Shown piece by piece: positions 46,310-55,946 of a DNA stretch of 64,000 nt. The position numbers were made by a program, and so were the translations under genes. The notes beneath the pieces were generated by a model. It was not told the DNA's origin. It saw only the letters and a program-made list of their open reading frames with translations, and did no database searches. The stretch's first letter is position 1, and each line of letters starts with the position of its first letter. Source of the DNA: Allobosea sp. 67-29 (GTDB taxonomy: Bacteria; Pseudomonadota; Alphaproteobacteria; Rhizobiales; Beijerinckiaceae); contig NZ_MKSQ01000005.1 in assembly GCF_001898115.1 (NCBI RefSeq), positions 432,129 through 496,128 on the forward strand, written 5' to 3'.

Positions 46310-47098
46310 TCAGGCGGCCTGCGAGAGCCCGATCTCGAAGGGGCTGAATTCGACCGCGCCGCCCTTCACCGTGACCAGCGTGTTGCAGGGCAGGGCCTGC
46401 CAGCATTCCCGCGCCGCGTCGACCGGCTCGGAGGCGATGACGACGCTGTCCGGCTTCGCGCAGACATAGAGGCTCGGCGGGCGGGCGTCGGACGACCAGC
46501 GCACGGCATGGATCGTCTCGCCATCCGCCAGGGCCGCCGCGCAGCGCAGCGGCTCGCGCGTGCCGGCCTCCTGCATCAGCGCGAGCGCGTCGGACAGCGC
46601 CGCGGCGAGGGCGGCGCCGGCCGAAAGCCCGTGCGCCAGATGCGCGATCGCGAGCAGGAAGATCGCCTCGGAATCCGTCGTGCCCGCCCTCATGCCATAG
46701 AGCGAATCCGGGATCAGGCCCTCCAGCTTGCGGCGGATCGCGCCATAGCCGCCGATCTGGCCGTTATGCATGAAAAGGTAGCGGCCATGGACGAAGGGGT
46801 GGCAGTTGGCCCGCGTCGTCGCCGTGCCGGTCGCCGCCCGGACATGGGCGAAAAACAGATGCGAGCGCACCTGCCTCGCGATCGAGAGCAGGTTCTCGTC
46901 GGACCAGGCGGGCCGGACCTCGCGATACTGCCCCGGCTCCGAGCGCTCGCCATACCAGCCGACGCCGAAGCCGTCGCCGTTGGTACCGGTCTTGGCCTCC
47001 TCGGCATGCAGCGACTGGTGGATCAGCGAATGGCAGGGCGAGGCGACGAAATCCTCGAGGAAGACCGGGACGCCTGAATAGGCGAGGAAGCGGCACAT
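46310..47098 (-). CDS. Class II glutamine amidotransferase (YafJ/EgtC-like)
   Basis: Ntn-hydrolase of 262 residues with the nucleophile Cys2 exposed after removal of Met1 (MCRFLAYSG). Family blocks are NGDGFGVGWYG, FFAHVRAATG, NCHPFVHGRYLFMHNGQIGGY and TDSEAIFLL. It should hydrolyse a gamma-glutamyl amide. No ergothioneine genes (egtB, egtD) are nearby, so a general YafJ-like role is more cautious than EgtC. It diverges from the TRAP genes. Confidence 0.88.
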   Translation of the reverse strand: MCRFLAYSGVPVFLEDFVASPCHSLIHQSLHAEEAKTGTNGDGFGVGWYGERSEPGQYREVRPAWSDENLLSIARQVRSHLFFAHVRAATGTATTRANCHPFVHGRYLFMHNGQIGGYGAIRRKLEGLIPDSLYGMRAGTTDSEAIFLLAIAHLAHGLSAGAALAAALSDALALMQEAGTREPLRCAAALADGETIHAVRWSSDARPPSLYVCAKPDSVVIASEPVDAARECWQALPCNTLVTVKGGAVEFSPFEIGLSQAA

Positions 47099-47387
47099 GC
47101 AGGGCTCGAATCAGTCGCGCGCAAGGGCTGTTGGCGGGGAATAATATTCTGCAGAAATGAATGGCGACATAATGATCGATCCCCGTCGCCGATCGTCGCT
47201 GTCGCGGCCGGCCGCGCCGTTCCGGCTCTTTCGCCCCGCAGGATGCGTCTTTCGTCCAATGGATGAGGCGCTACCCGTCTTGCGCCCCGGCATGCGCTCC
47301 TATACCGATCCACCCCACCAACAGCGCATAACCGGCAGACGGGCGAAGCATGACCGGGCCATGGCGCAACGCACTGGGAGCGGGACT
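47099..47387. other. Divergent gap, amidotransferase / TRAP genes
   Basis: This 289-base gap should hold both promoters. It contains an AT-rich palindrome GAATAATATTC at 47139-47149. In-frame upstream codons extend the TRAP small subunit back to 47157, but they read as low-quality protein and are not counted as coding. Confidence 0.4.
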
Positions 47388-47984
47388 GTGAAGGGCCTCC
47401 TTGCAATCAGCCGGGTCATCGACGCGGTCAATGGCTTCATCGGCAGGAAGATTGCCTGGCTGATTCTGGTCGCCGTGCTCGTGGCGGCGGTGAACGCGAT
47501 CATCCGCAAGGTCTTCAACGTCTCGTCCAACGCCTGGCTCGAGCTGCAGTGGATGCTGTTCGGCGCCGTCTTCCTGATGTGCGCATCCTGGACGATGCAG
47601 GTGAAGGAGCACATCCGCATCGACATCGTGAACAACCTGCTGCCGCGGCGCCTGCGGCACTGGATCGAGCTGCTCGGGCACCTGATCTTCCTGATGCCGT
47701 TCTGCGTGCTGATCGTCTACCATTCCTGGCCGTTCTTCCTGCGCTCCTACGAGATCAACGAGCAATCGCTCTCGGCCGGCGGCCTGCCGCAATGGCCGGC
47801 GAAGGGTCTCGTCGTGGTCGGCTTCCTGATGCTAACCTTCCAGGGCATCTCCGAGATCATCAAGCAGATCGCGATCATGCGCGGGGACCTGGCCGACGAC
47901 GACGTCCATGGCGGCCATGCCGCCGCGGAAGCGGAAGCCCAGCGCCTGCTTGATCAAGCCAAGGAACAGGGCCTCGCCTCGTGA
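47388..47984 (+). CDS. TRAP transporter small permease (DctQ type)
   Basis: Small membrane subunit of a tripartite ATP-independent periplasmic transporter, 198 residues with four predicted helices. WLELQWMLFGAVFLMCASWTMQVKEHIRID is the typical DctQ core, of the mannitol/chloroaromatic-type subgroup. The GTG at 47388 has GGGAG eight bases upstream; an ATG at 47361 is the alternative. Its stop overlaps a GTG in GTGA at 47981, which points to coupling with dctM. No solute-binding protein gene is adjacent. Confidence 0.88.
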   Translation: MKGLLAISRVIDAVNGFIGRKIAWLILVAVLVAAVNAIIRKVFNVSSNAWLELQWMLFGAVFLMCASWTMQVKEHIRIDIVNNLLPRRLRHWIELLGHLIFLMPFCVLIVYHSWPFFLRSYEINEQSLSAGGLPQWPAKGLVVVGFLMLTFQGISEIIKQIAIMRGDLADDDVHGGHAAAEAEAQRLLDQAKEQGLAS

Positions 47985-48013
47985 GCGGCCCGCAAGAAGT
48001 CCGGAAATCTCCC

Positions 48014-49804
48014 ATGCACGCTCCTCGCTTCCCGCGCGCCGCCGGCTTGCTGCTGGCCCTCACCGTCCTCGCCTTCTTCGGCCTCCACACCGGCGATGCC
48101 TTTGCAGCGGGTGGCGGCGTCGGCGACTTCCTGCGCGTCAACATGGCGCCGGTGATGTTCGCGACCCTGGTGGTCTTCCTGCTGCTCGGCTATCCCGTCG
48201 CCTTCGCACTCGCCGCCAACGGCCTGCTCTTCGCGATCATCGGCATCGATCTCGGCCTGTTCCAGGAGAATTTCCTGCAGGCGCTGCCGGAACGCATCTA
48301 CGGCACGATGAACAACGACGTGCTGCTGGCCGTGCCGTTCTTCACCTTCATGGGTCTTGTCCTCGAGCGCTCCGGCATGGCGGAGGACCTGCTCGACACC
48401 ATCGGCCAGCTCTTCGGGCCGGTGCGCGGCGGCCTTGCCTATGCCGTGGTCTTCGTGGGCGCGCTGCTCGCGGCCACCACCGGCGTGGTTGCGGCCTCGG
48501 TCATCTCGATGGGGCTGATCTCGCTGCCGATCATGCTGCGCTACGGCTATGACCGGCGGCTCGCCTCCGGCATCATCGCCGCGTCCGGGACGCTGGCGCA
48601 GATCATCCCGCCCTCGCTCGTCCTGATCGTGCTCGCCGACCAGCTCGGCCGCTCGGTCGGCGACATGTACGAGGGTGCCTTCATTCCGGGCCTCGTGCTG
48701 TCGGCGATGTATGCCGGCTATGTCTTCCTCGTCACCATCGTCTGGCCCCAGCGCGCGCCGGGCCTGCCGCCCGAGGCGCAGACGCTGCAAGACGCCGACG
48801 GCAAGACCCGCCGCTTCTCGCTGCTGGTCGTCGCGATCATCGCCTTCGCGTTGGCCTATACCTATATGAAGACGTTCACCCAGGTGAAGGCCGGCTCCGA
48901 TTTCGTCGTGCTGACGATGTCGCTGATGGTCGCGATCGCCTTCGTGATCGCGCTGCTGAACAAGCTGCTGCGCCTCAACCTGCTCTCGCGCATGACCGAG
49001 CAGGTGATTTTCGTCATGGTGCCGCCGCTGGCGCTGATCTTCCTGGTGCTCGGCACCATCTTCATCGGCGTCGCGACGCCGACCGAGGGCGGCGCCATGG
49101 GCGCCACCGGCGCGATCCTGCTGGCGCTGATGAAGCGCCGCATGACCTTCGAGCTGCTGCGGCAAGCCACGGAATCGACCGCCAAGCTCTCGGCCTTCGT
49201 GCTCTTCATCCTGGTCGGCGCACGCGTCTTCTCGCTGACCTTCTACGGCGTCAACGGCCATGTCTGGGTCGAGCACCTGCTCATCGGCCTGCCGGGCGGG
49301 GCGACGGGCTTCCTGATCGTCGTCAACATCCTCGTCTTCGTGCTGGCCTTCTTCCTCGACTTCTTCGAGCTCGCCTTCATCATCGTGCCGCTGCTCGGGC
49401 CGGCCGCCGAGAAGCTCGGAATCGACCTGATCTGGTTCGGCATCATCCTGGGCGTGAACATGCAGACCTCGTTCATGCATCCGCCCTTCGGCTTCGCGCT
49501 GTTCTTCTTGCGCTCGGTCGCGCCCAAGACTGCCTACAAGGACCGCGTCACCGGCCGGATGATGGAGCCGGTCACCACCGGCCAGATCTACTGGGGCGCG
49601 GTGCCCTTCGTGATCATCCAGTGCATCATGGTCGCGCTCGTCGTGCTGTTCCCGCAGATGGTGATGCACTACAAGGCTTCGGCCGTGCAGCTCGACCAGA
49701 AGGCGATCGACAAGCAGTTCGACTCGATCCAGGTTCCGAGCATCGGCGGGCCGGGGGGCTTCGACTTCAGCGCGCCGCCCAAGATCGATTTGCCCAAACC
49801 TTGA
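48014..49804 (+). CDS. TRAP transporter large permease (DctM type)
   Basis: Large channel subunit, 596 residues, longer than the usual 430 because of an extended N-terminus and an internal insertion of the mannitol/chloroaromatic (FcbT3) type. About 14 hydrophobic helices are visible. DctM blocks include PVAFALAANGLLFAIIG, VLLAVPFFTFMGLVLERSG and IIPPSLVLIVLAD. The ATG at 48014 begins a signal-like MHAPRFPRAAGLLLAL; the overlapping GTG at 47981 is an alternative. The antiporter gene follows 15 bases later. Substrate unknown, likely a carboxylate. Confidence 0.9.
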   Translation: MHAPRFPRAAGLLLALTVLAFFGLHTGDAFAAGGGVGDFLRVNMAPVMFATLVVFLLLGYPVAFALAANGLLFAIIGIDLGLFQENFLQALPERIYGTMNNDVLLAVPFFTFMGLVLERSGMAEDLLDTIGQLFGPVRGGLAYAVVFVGALLAATTGVVAASVISMGLISLPIMLRYGYDRRLASGIIAASGTLAQIIPPSLVLIVLADQLGRSVGDMYEGAFIPGLVLSAMYAGYVFLVTIVWPQRAPGLPPEAQTLQDADGKTRRFSLLVVAIIAFALAYTYMKTFTQVKAGSDFVVLTMSLMVAIAFVIALLNKLLRLNLLSRMTEQVIFVMVPPLALIFLVLGTIFIGVATPTEGGAMGATGAILLALMKRRMTFELLRQATESTAKLSAFVLFILVGARVFSLTFYGVNGHVWVEHLLIGLPGGATGFLIVVNILVFVLAFFLDFFELAFIIVPLLGPAAEKLGIDLIWFGIILGVNMQTSFMHPPFGFALFFLRSVAPKTAYKDRVTGRMMEPVTTGQIYWGAVPFVIIQCIMVALVVLFPQMVMHYKASAVQLDQKAIDKQFDSIQVPSIGGPGGFDFSAPPKIDLPKP

Positions 49805-49819
49805 GCTGAGGGGAGACGT

Positions 49820-51238
49820 ATGGCGATAGGATGGAAGGCGCTCGCCGGCGCCGGACTGGCAAGCCTTGTGCCCGGAGCTGCGCTTGCTGCCGGTGACATC
49901 GGCGGTGCGACGATGGGCCCGCTCTGGGCGCTGCCCTTCGCCGGGATGCTGCTTTCGATCGCGCTCGGGCCGATCCTCTTCCACCATCTGTGGGAGCTGC
50001 ACTACGGCAAGTTCGCCGCCTTCTGGGCGCTGCTGCTGCTGGTCCCGCTGGTCGCGCTGCGCGGCTTCGAGGCCTCGCTGGGCGCCGTCCTGCATACGGC
50101 TCTGCTCGAATACCTGCCCTTCATCATCCTGCTGTTCTCGCTCTTCACCATCGCCGGCGGCATCCTGATCACCGGCAACCTGCACGGTTCACCGGCGACC
50201 AACACGGTCATCCTCGCCATCGGCACCGTGATGGCCAGCATCGTCGGCACGACCGGCGCCTCGATGATCCTGATCCGGCCGCTGCTGCGTGCCAACGACA
50301 ACCGGCGCCACAACGTCCATGTCGTGGTCTTCTTCATCTTCCTGGTCTCGAATATCGGCGGATCGCTCACTCCGCTCGGCGATCCGCCGCTCTTCCTCGG
50401 CTTCCTGCGCGGCGTCGACTTCTTCTGGACGACCGAGCACCTGCTGCCGGAGACCGGCTTTGCCGTGGTGGTGCTGCTGGCGCTGTTCTATGCGCTCGAC
50501 AGCTTCCTCTACCATCGCGACGACAGCCTGCCGCCGCTCAAGGATCCGACGCCCGACCGCGACTTGAAGCTGTGGGGCAAGGTCAACCTCCCGCTGCTGG
50601 CCGGCGTCATCGGCGCCATCCTGCTCTCCGCCAACTGGAAGCCGGGCGTGGTCTTCGAGCTCCACGGCGTGCATGTGGAGCTGCAGAACCTGGTGCGCGA
50701 CCTCATCCTGATCGGGCTCGCCGGCCTGTCGCTCTGGCTGACGCCGAAGCAGGTGCGAGCCGGCAACGAGTTCTCCTGGGGGCCGATCCTCGAGGTCGCC
50801 AAGCTCTTCGCCGGCATCTTCGTCTGCATCATTCCGGTGCTGGCGATGCTGCAGGCCGGGCGCGAAGGCGCGTTCTCGGCGCTGGTCGGCCTGGTCAACC
50901 ATCCCGACGGCAGCCACAACGCCGTCGCCTATTTCTGGCTGACCGGCATCCTGTCCTCCTTCCTCGACAATGCGCCGACCTATCTCGTCTTCTTCGAGCT
51001 GGCGGGCGGCAACGCCAAGGAACTGATGACCACGGGGGCCCTGACGCTGGCGGCGATCTCGGGCGGCGCCGTCTTCATGGGCGCCAACACCTATATCGGC
51101 AACGCCCCGAACTTCATGGTCTATGCCATCGCCAAGGACCGCAAGGTCGCGATGCCGAGCTTCTTCGGCTACATGCTCTGGTCCGGCGCGATCCTGATCC
51201 CGGTGTTCATCGTGCAGACGGTACTGTTCTTCGGATAG
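49820..51238 (+). CDS. Sodium:proton antiporter / citrate-transporter family protein
   Basis: Ion-transporter-superfamily membrane protein of 472 residues, about 12 helices, resembling NhaD/UIT-type Na+/H+ antiporters. Conserved blocks are GNLHGSPATNTVILAIGTVMAS, SNIGGSLTPLGDPPLFLGF and LDNAPTYLVFFELAGG, the last two being the paired DPP/DNAP signatures. An N-terminal signal-like segment precedes the first helix. It is cotranscribed with the TRAP permeases (15-base gap) and may recycle the sodium that drives TRAP uptake. A terminator follows. Confidence 0.87.
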   Translation: MAIGWKALAGAGLASLVPGAALAAGDIGGATMGPLWALPFAGMLLSIALGPILFHHLWELHYGKFAAFWALLLLVPLVALRGFEASLGAVLHTALLEYLPFIILLFSLFTIAGGILITGNLHGSPATNTVILAIGTVMASIVGTTGASMILIRPLLRANDNRRHNVHVVVFFIFLVSNIGGSLTPLGDPPLFLGFLRGVDFFWTTEHLLPETGFAVVVLLALFYALDSFLYHRDDSLPPLKDPTPDRDLKLWGKVNLPLLAGVIGAILLSANWKPGVVFELHGVHVELQNLVRDLILIGLAGLSLWLTPKQVRAGNEFSWGPILEVAKLFAGIFVCIIPVLAMLQAGREGAFSALVGLVNHPDGSHNAVAYFWLTGILSSFLDNAPTYLVFFELAGGNAKELMTTGALTLAAISGGAVFMGANTYIGNAPNFMVYAIAKDRKVAMPSFFGYMLWSGAILIPVFIVQTVLFFG

Positions 51239-51253
51239 GCGCTTTTACGGGTC

Positions 51254-51290
51254 GGTCCGGGACGGCGCGCTGCGCCGGTCCCGGGCCTTT
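51254..51290 (+). terminator. Terminator of the TRAP / antiporter operon
   Basis: Long GC-rich hairpin, left arm GGTCCGGGACGGCGC and right arm GCGCCGGTCCCGGGCC with a one-base bulge, followed by a short TTT. It lies 16 bases past the antiporter stop. Confidence 0.65.
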
Positions 51291-51323
51291 CACCGTCGTC
51301 GCACCCGTGCCGAGGGTCGGCGT

Positions 51324-52334
51324 TCACGGCCGTCCGGCCGGCACCCCTTCCCGGATCTTTTCCGAGAAGTCTGGATCGTCGAGCGAGAGCGTGCGTGCCT
51401 TGTCGCCGATCCGGGCGCGCCGGATCAGTTCGTCGAGCGGGATGTCCTGGCGGATCGCGCCGATGCGCTGGAGATAGCCCGGCAGATAGCCCGACAGCAG
51501 CACGCGCGGGTCCAGCGGCAGCGAGAACTTCCACGCCGGCGCCACGGTACCGACCAGATGGTAGACGACCGTGGTGCAGTTGGTCGTCAGCGTGTTGTAC
51601 CAGCGCGGCTTCGCGGCGAGGTCGTTGATGTCGCCGGCATAGGCCAGCAGCAGGTCGCGCGCCTGCCGGGGCGAGGCGCTGAGCCGGAACAGCCGCGCAT
51701 CCTCCTTCCGGGCATGGGTTCGCAGGCCGACGATGTCGCGCTCGTCGGCGGCGACATAGGCCATCTCGTAGCTGCGGAAGAAGCCGGCCAGCGCCGACCA
51801 GTCCTCGCCCTTCTCGCGCCGGACCTCGATCGAGAAGGTCAGCGGCACCGAATCCGAGAAGGTGAAGCTGACCAGGAGATGCGCGATCGCCTCGCCCGAC
51901 CAGTAGCTCAGGAAGATATCGGCTCCGGTGACCTTCGCCAGGTCGTAGCGTCGCGTCTCCCAGTGCTGGTCGTAATCTTCTTCCGTGCGCCAGCGGAAAT
52001 TGCGCAGGTTCGAGACGGTGAGGACGTCGCCCTCCTGCGCGATCGCCGGCAGGCGGGCGAGCTCGGGGATCCAGTCTCGGTCATGCGAGGGGTGAAAGCT
52101 GCTCCACCAGCCGAGCAGGCTCACGAACAGCACGGCGAAGCCGAGCGGCAGCCGCGCTTCGCCGCTCCAGACACCGACGAGACCGGCCAGCGCCGCGACG
52201 CCGAAGCCGATCGCGGCCAGGCCGGCCATGGTGCCGGGCAGGCGGAAGTACAGGAAGCCCGCGCCCCAGAGCGCGGTGCCGAGGATCAGGAGCGTGAGGG
52301 CGAGCTTGAGCACGATGACGGAGAGACGGCGCAT
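51324..52334 (-). CDS. DUF4105 domain-containing membrane protein
   Basis: A 336-residue protein with three hydrophobic N-terminal segments (about residues 7-27, 35-55 and 63-77) and a C-terminal DUF4105 domain. The domain shows the FLSYWSGEAIAHLLVSFTF block and the NCTTVVYHL motif with a conserved cysteine. DUF4105 proteins are thought to be periplasmic or membrane-associated papain-like hydrolases, but no activity is established. It lies 37 bases downstream of pckA on the same strand and could be read from its transcript. Confidence 0.82.
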   Translation of the reverse strand: MRRLSVIVLKLALTLLILGTALWGAGFLYFRLPGTMAGLAAIGFGVAALAGLVGVWSGEARLPLGFAVLFVSLLGWWSSFHPSHDRDWIPELARLPAIAQEGDVLTVSNLRNFRWRTEEDYDQHWETRRYDLAKVTGADIFLSYWSGEAIAHLLVSFTFSDSVPLTFSIEVRREKGEDWSALAGFFRSYEMAYVAADERDIVGLRTHARKEDARLFRLSASPRQARDLLLAYAGDINDLAAKPRWYNTLTTNCTTVVYHLVGTVAPAWKFSLPLDPRVLLSGYLPGYLQRIGAIRQDIPLDELIRRARIGDKARTLSLDDPDFSEKIREGVPAGRP

Positions 52335-52371
52335 GGCCGCCTCTCCTTAGCATGGACGCCGTCGCCTGGTC

Positions 52372-53982
<1,611 letters not shown>

Positions 53983-54222
53983 TGAAATCCTCCGGCGGCC
54001 GCGTTGTGCTGCAGCCTGTTGTCGAACGAAGACGCGCGAACCCTCGAAAAGGTCCGTCGCCCGGCGGGGGCCCTGCGGCCTTGCCCGGTCTTTAAGCCCG
54101 CGCGGCACCGCACTCAAGTCGCTGAAATCGCAAAAGACCCGGCCATTTCGGCTAAATCGTTTGAAATCAGGCGGCATGGTGAGCGAGGATGGTGAACGCC
54201 CGGCGCGGCTGCAAACCGGCCT

Positions 54223-55002
54223 TCAGCCCTGGCCGCGCGCCTGCTGCGCGAGCGCGACCAGGACGCGGCGCAAGCCCGCGGGATCGGTGACGCGCTCCGG
54301 AAAGACGAGCCGGCCGCTCTCGTCGCCGCAGACGAGGTCGAGGCCCTCCGGGTCGAGCCCCGTCGCCTTCCAGCGCCCCTCGGGCAGGCCGAGCTGGTGC
54401 GTGGCATAAAGGTTCAGCGCTTCGGCATGATCCGCGTTGAGATGGGCGACCGCATCGTCCTCGGCCGCGATCAGCGTCTCGCAGCCCGCGAGATCGAGCA
54501 GAACCGCGCCGACCGCGATCTCGCCCGCGCGTGCGAAGCCGCCATTGGGATGAAAGCCGAGGACGGCGAGGCGGAACAGCGAGAAGTCGGGAAAATCGGC
54601 GTAGAGCTTCGCCTTGGGATGGCGGGCGAGGAAGCGGCGCCTGGCGTTGGCGTCCGTGCAGCGCTCCGCCCGTCCGACGACGCTGAGCCGTGCGGAATTG
54701 GCGAGCGGGTCGCCCTTGCCGAGCGAGGAGACGAGCACGGAGACGCGCGGATCGGCCTCGATGTTGCGCGTGTGGAGCGAAAGCTTCGAGGCCAGGAACA
54801 GCGGCGAGCCGTCGACATCCGTGGCGAGGTTGACCAGCGTAGCCAGCGGAAAGCCGCTCGCCGGGTCGAGCGTCGCCAGCGCCGCGATGCGGGCGGTGCG
54901 CAGCGTCGCGCGCGCCATGGCGACGGGATCGAAGTCATCAGGGGCGGAACCGCCGAGCTCGAGGCCGCGCGGCGTGATGGCGGCGGGGGCGGCTTCGGTC
55001 AT
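54223..55002 (-). CDS. HugZ-family pyridoxamine 5'-phosphate oxidase-like protein
   Basis: A 259-residue protein with an N-terminal split-barrel flavin/heme-binding domain (ALATLDPASGFPLATLVNLATD) and a C-terminal DUF2470 domain (AHLNADHAEALNLYA). This two-domain layout is that of the HugZ/HutZ heme-degradation family and of related proteins. The ATG at 55002 begins MTEAAPAAITPRG; an upstream extension would run into the chvI promoter. It diverges from chvI. A role in heme iron use is possible but unproved. Confidence 0.85.
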   Translation of the reverse strand: MTEAAPAAITPRGLELGGSAPDDFDPVAMARATLRTARIAALATLDPASGFPLATLVNLATDVDGSPLFLASKLSLHTRNIEADPRVSVLVSSLGKGDPLANSARLSVVGRAERCTDANARRRFLARHPKAKLYADFPDFSLFRLAVLGFHPNGGFARAGEIAVGAVLLDLAGCETLIAAEDDAVAHLNADHAEALNLYATHQLGLPEGRWKATGLDPEGLDLVCGDESGRLVFPERVTDPAGLRRVLVALAQQARGQG

Positions 55003-55174
55003 CTCCGTCGGTTCCTTGTCGGTCCGATTCCGCGGGCGCGCCGAACCGTTGCGGTATTCGAGCGTTGCGCCATAGCGAATCCGCCTCCGAGCCGCTAGAT
55101 TGCTGCCATGCTTTGGCCGCTCTCGCAGGGGAGTGGACCCCTTTATTGCAACAAGAGCAAGAGACGAAAGCCTT

Positions 55175-55876
55175 ATGCCAACGATTGCGCTGGTCGATGA
55201 CGACCGTAACATCCTGACGTCGGTATCCATCGCGCTCGAAGCCGAGGGCTACCGCATCATGACTTACACGGACGGTGCCTCGGCTCTCGACGGGCTGAAG
55301 CAGAACCCACCCGACCTCGCGATCTTCGACATCAAGATGCCGCGCATGGACGGCATGGAGCTGCTGCGCCGGCTGCGCCAGAAGTCAGACCTGCCGGTGA
55401 TCTTCCTGACCTCGAAGGACGAGGAGATCGACGAGCTCTTCGGGCTCAAGATGGGCGCCGACGACTTCATCCGGAAGCCCTTCTCGCAGCGCCTGCTGGT
55501 CGAGCGCGTCAAGGCGATCCTGCGCCGGGCCGGCGCCAAGGACACCACCGCCGCAACCCGTGCCGAGGACGCCAAGGCGCTGGAGCGCGGCCTGCTGCGC
55601 ATGGACCCCGAGCGGCACACCTGCACCTGGAAGGGCGAACCGGTGACGCTGACCGTCACCGAGTTCCTGATCCTGCAGTCGCTGGCGCAGCGCCCAGGTG
55701 TGGTCAAAAGCCGCAACGCCCTGATGGATGCGGCCTACGACGACGAGGTGTATGTCGACGACCGCACCATCGACAGCCACATCAAGCGGCTGCGCAAGAA
55801 GTTCAATCAGGTCGATGCCGATTTCGACATGATCGAGACACTCTACGGCGTGGGCTACCGCTTCAAGGAAACCTGA
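55175..55876 (+). CDS. chvI: Two-component response regulator ChvI
   Basis: OmpR-family regulator of 233 residues. The receiver domain has the acidic pair in VDDD, the phosphorylated Asp52 ([10 protein letters not shown]) and the late lysine in FIRKPFSQR. The winged-helix DNA-binding domain occupies about residues 140-230 and ends YGVGYRF. With ChvG it controls envelope stress, acid response and central carbon genes in rhizobia. The ATG at 55175 begins [10 protein letters not shown]. ChvG follows 70 bases later. Confidence 0.95.
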   Translation: MPTIALVDDDRNILTSVSIALEAEGYRIMTYTDGASALDGLKQNPPDLAIFDIKMPRMDGMELLRRLRQKSDLPVIFLTSKDEEIDELFGLKMGADDFIRKPFSQRLLVERVKAILRRAGAKDTTAATRAEDAKALERGLLRMDPERHTCTWKGEPVTLTVTEFLILQSLAQRPGVVKSRNALMDAAYDDEVYVDDRTIDSHIKRLRKKFNQVDADFDMIETLYGVGYRFKET

Positions 55877-55946
55877 GGCCGCCCGCGGCGATGCCAACCC
55901 AGACCGGCGCGCCGCAGCGCCGGAGGAGCGGACGTAAAGCCTGAGC

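Noticed and set aside
46310..47098. Part of an ergothioneine pathway (EgtC)
   Set aside because: No egtB or egtD gene is nearby; the general amidotransferase assignment is safer.
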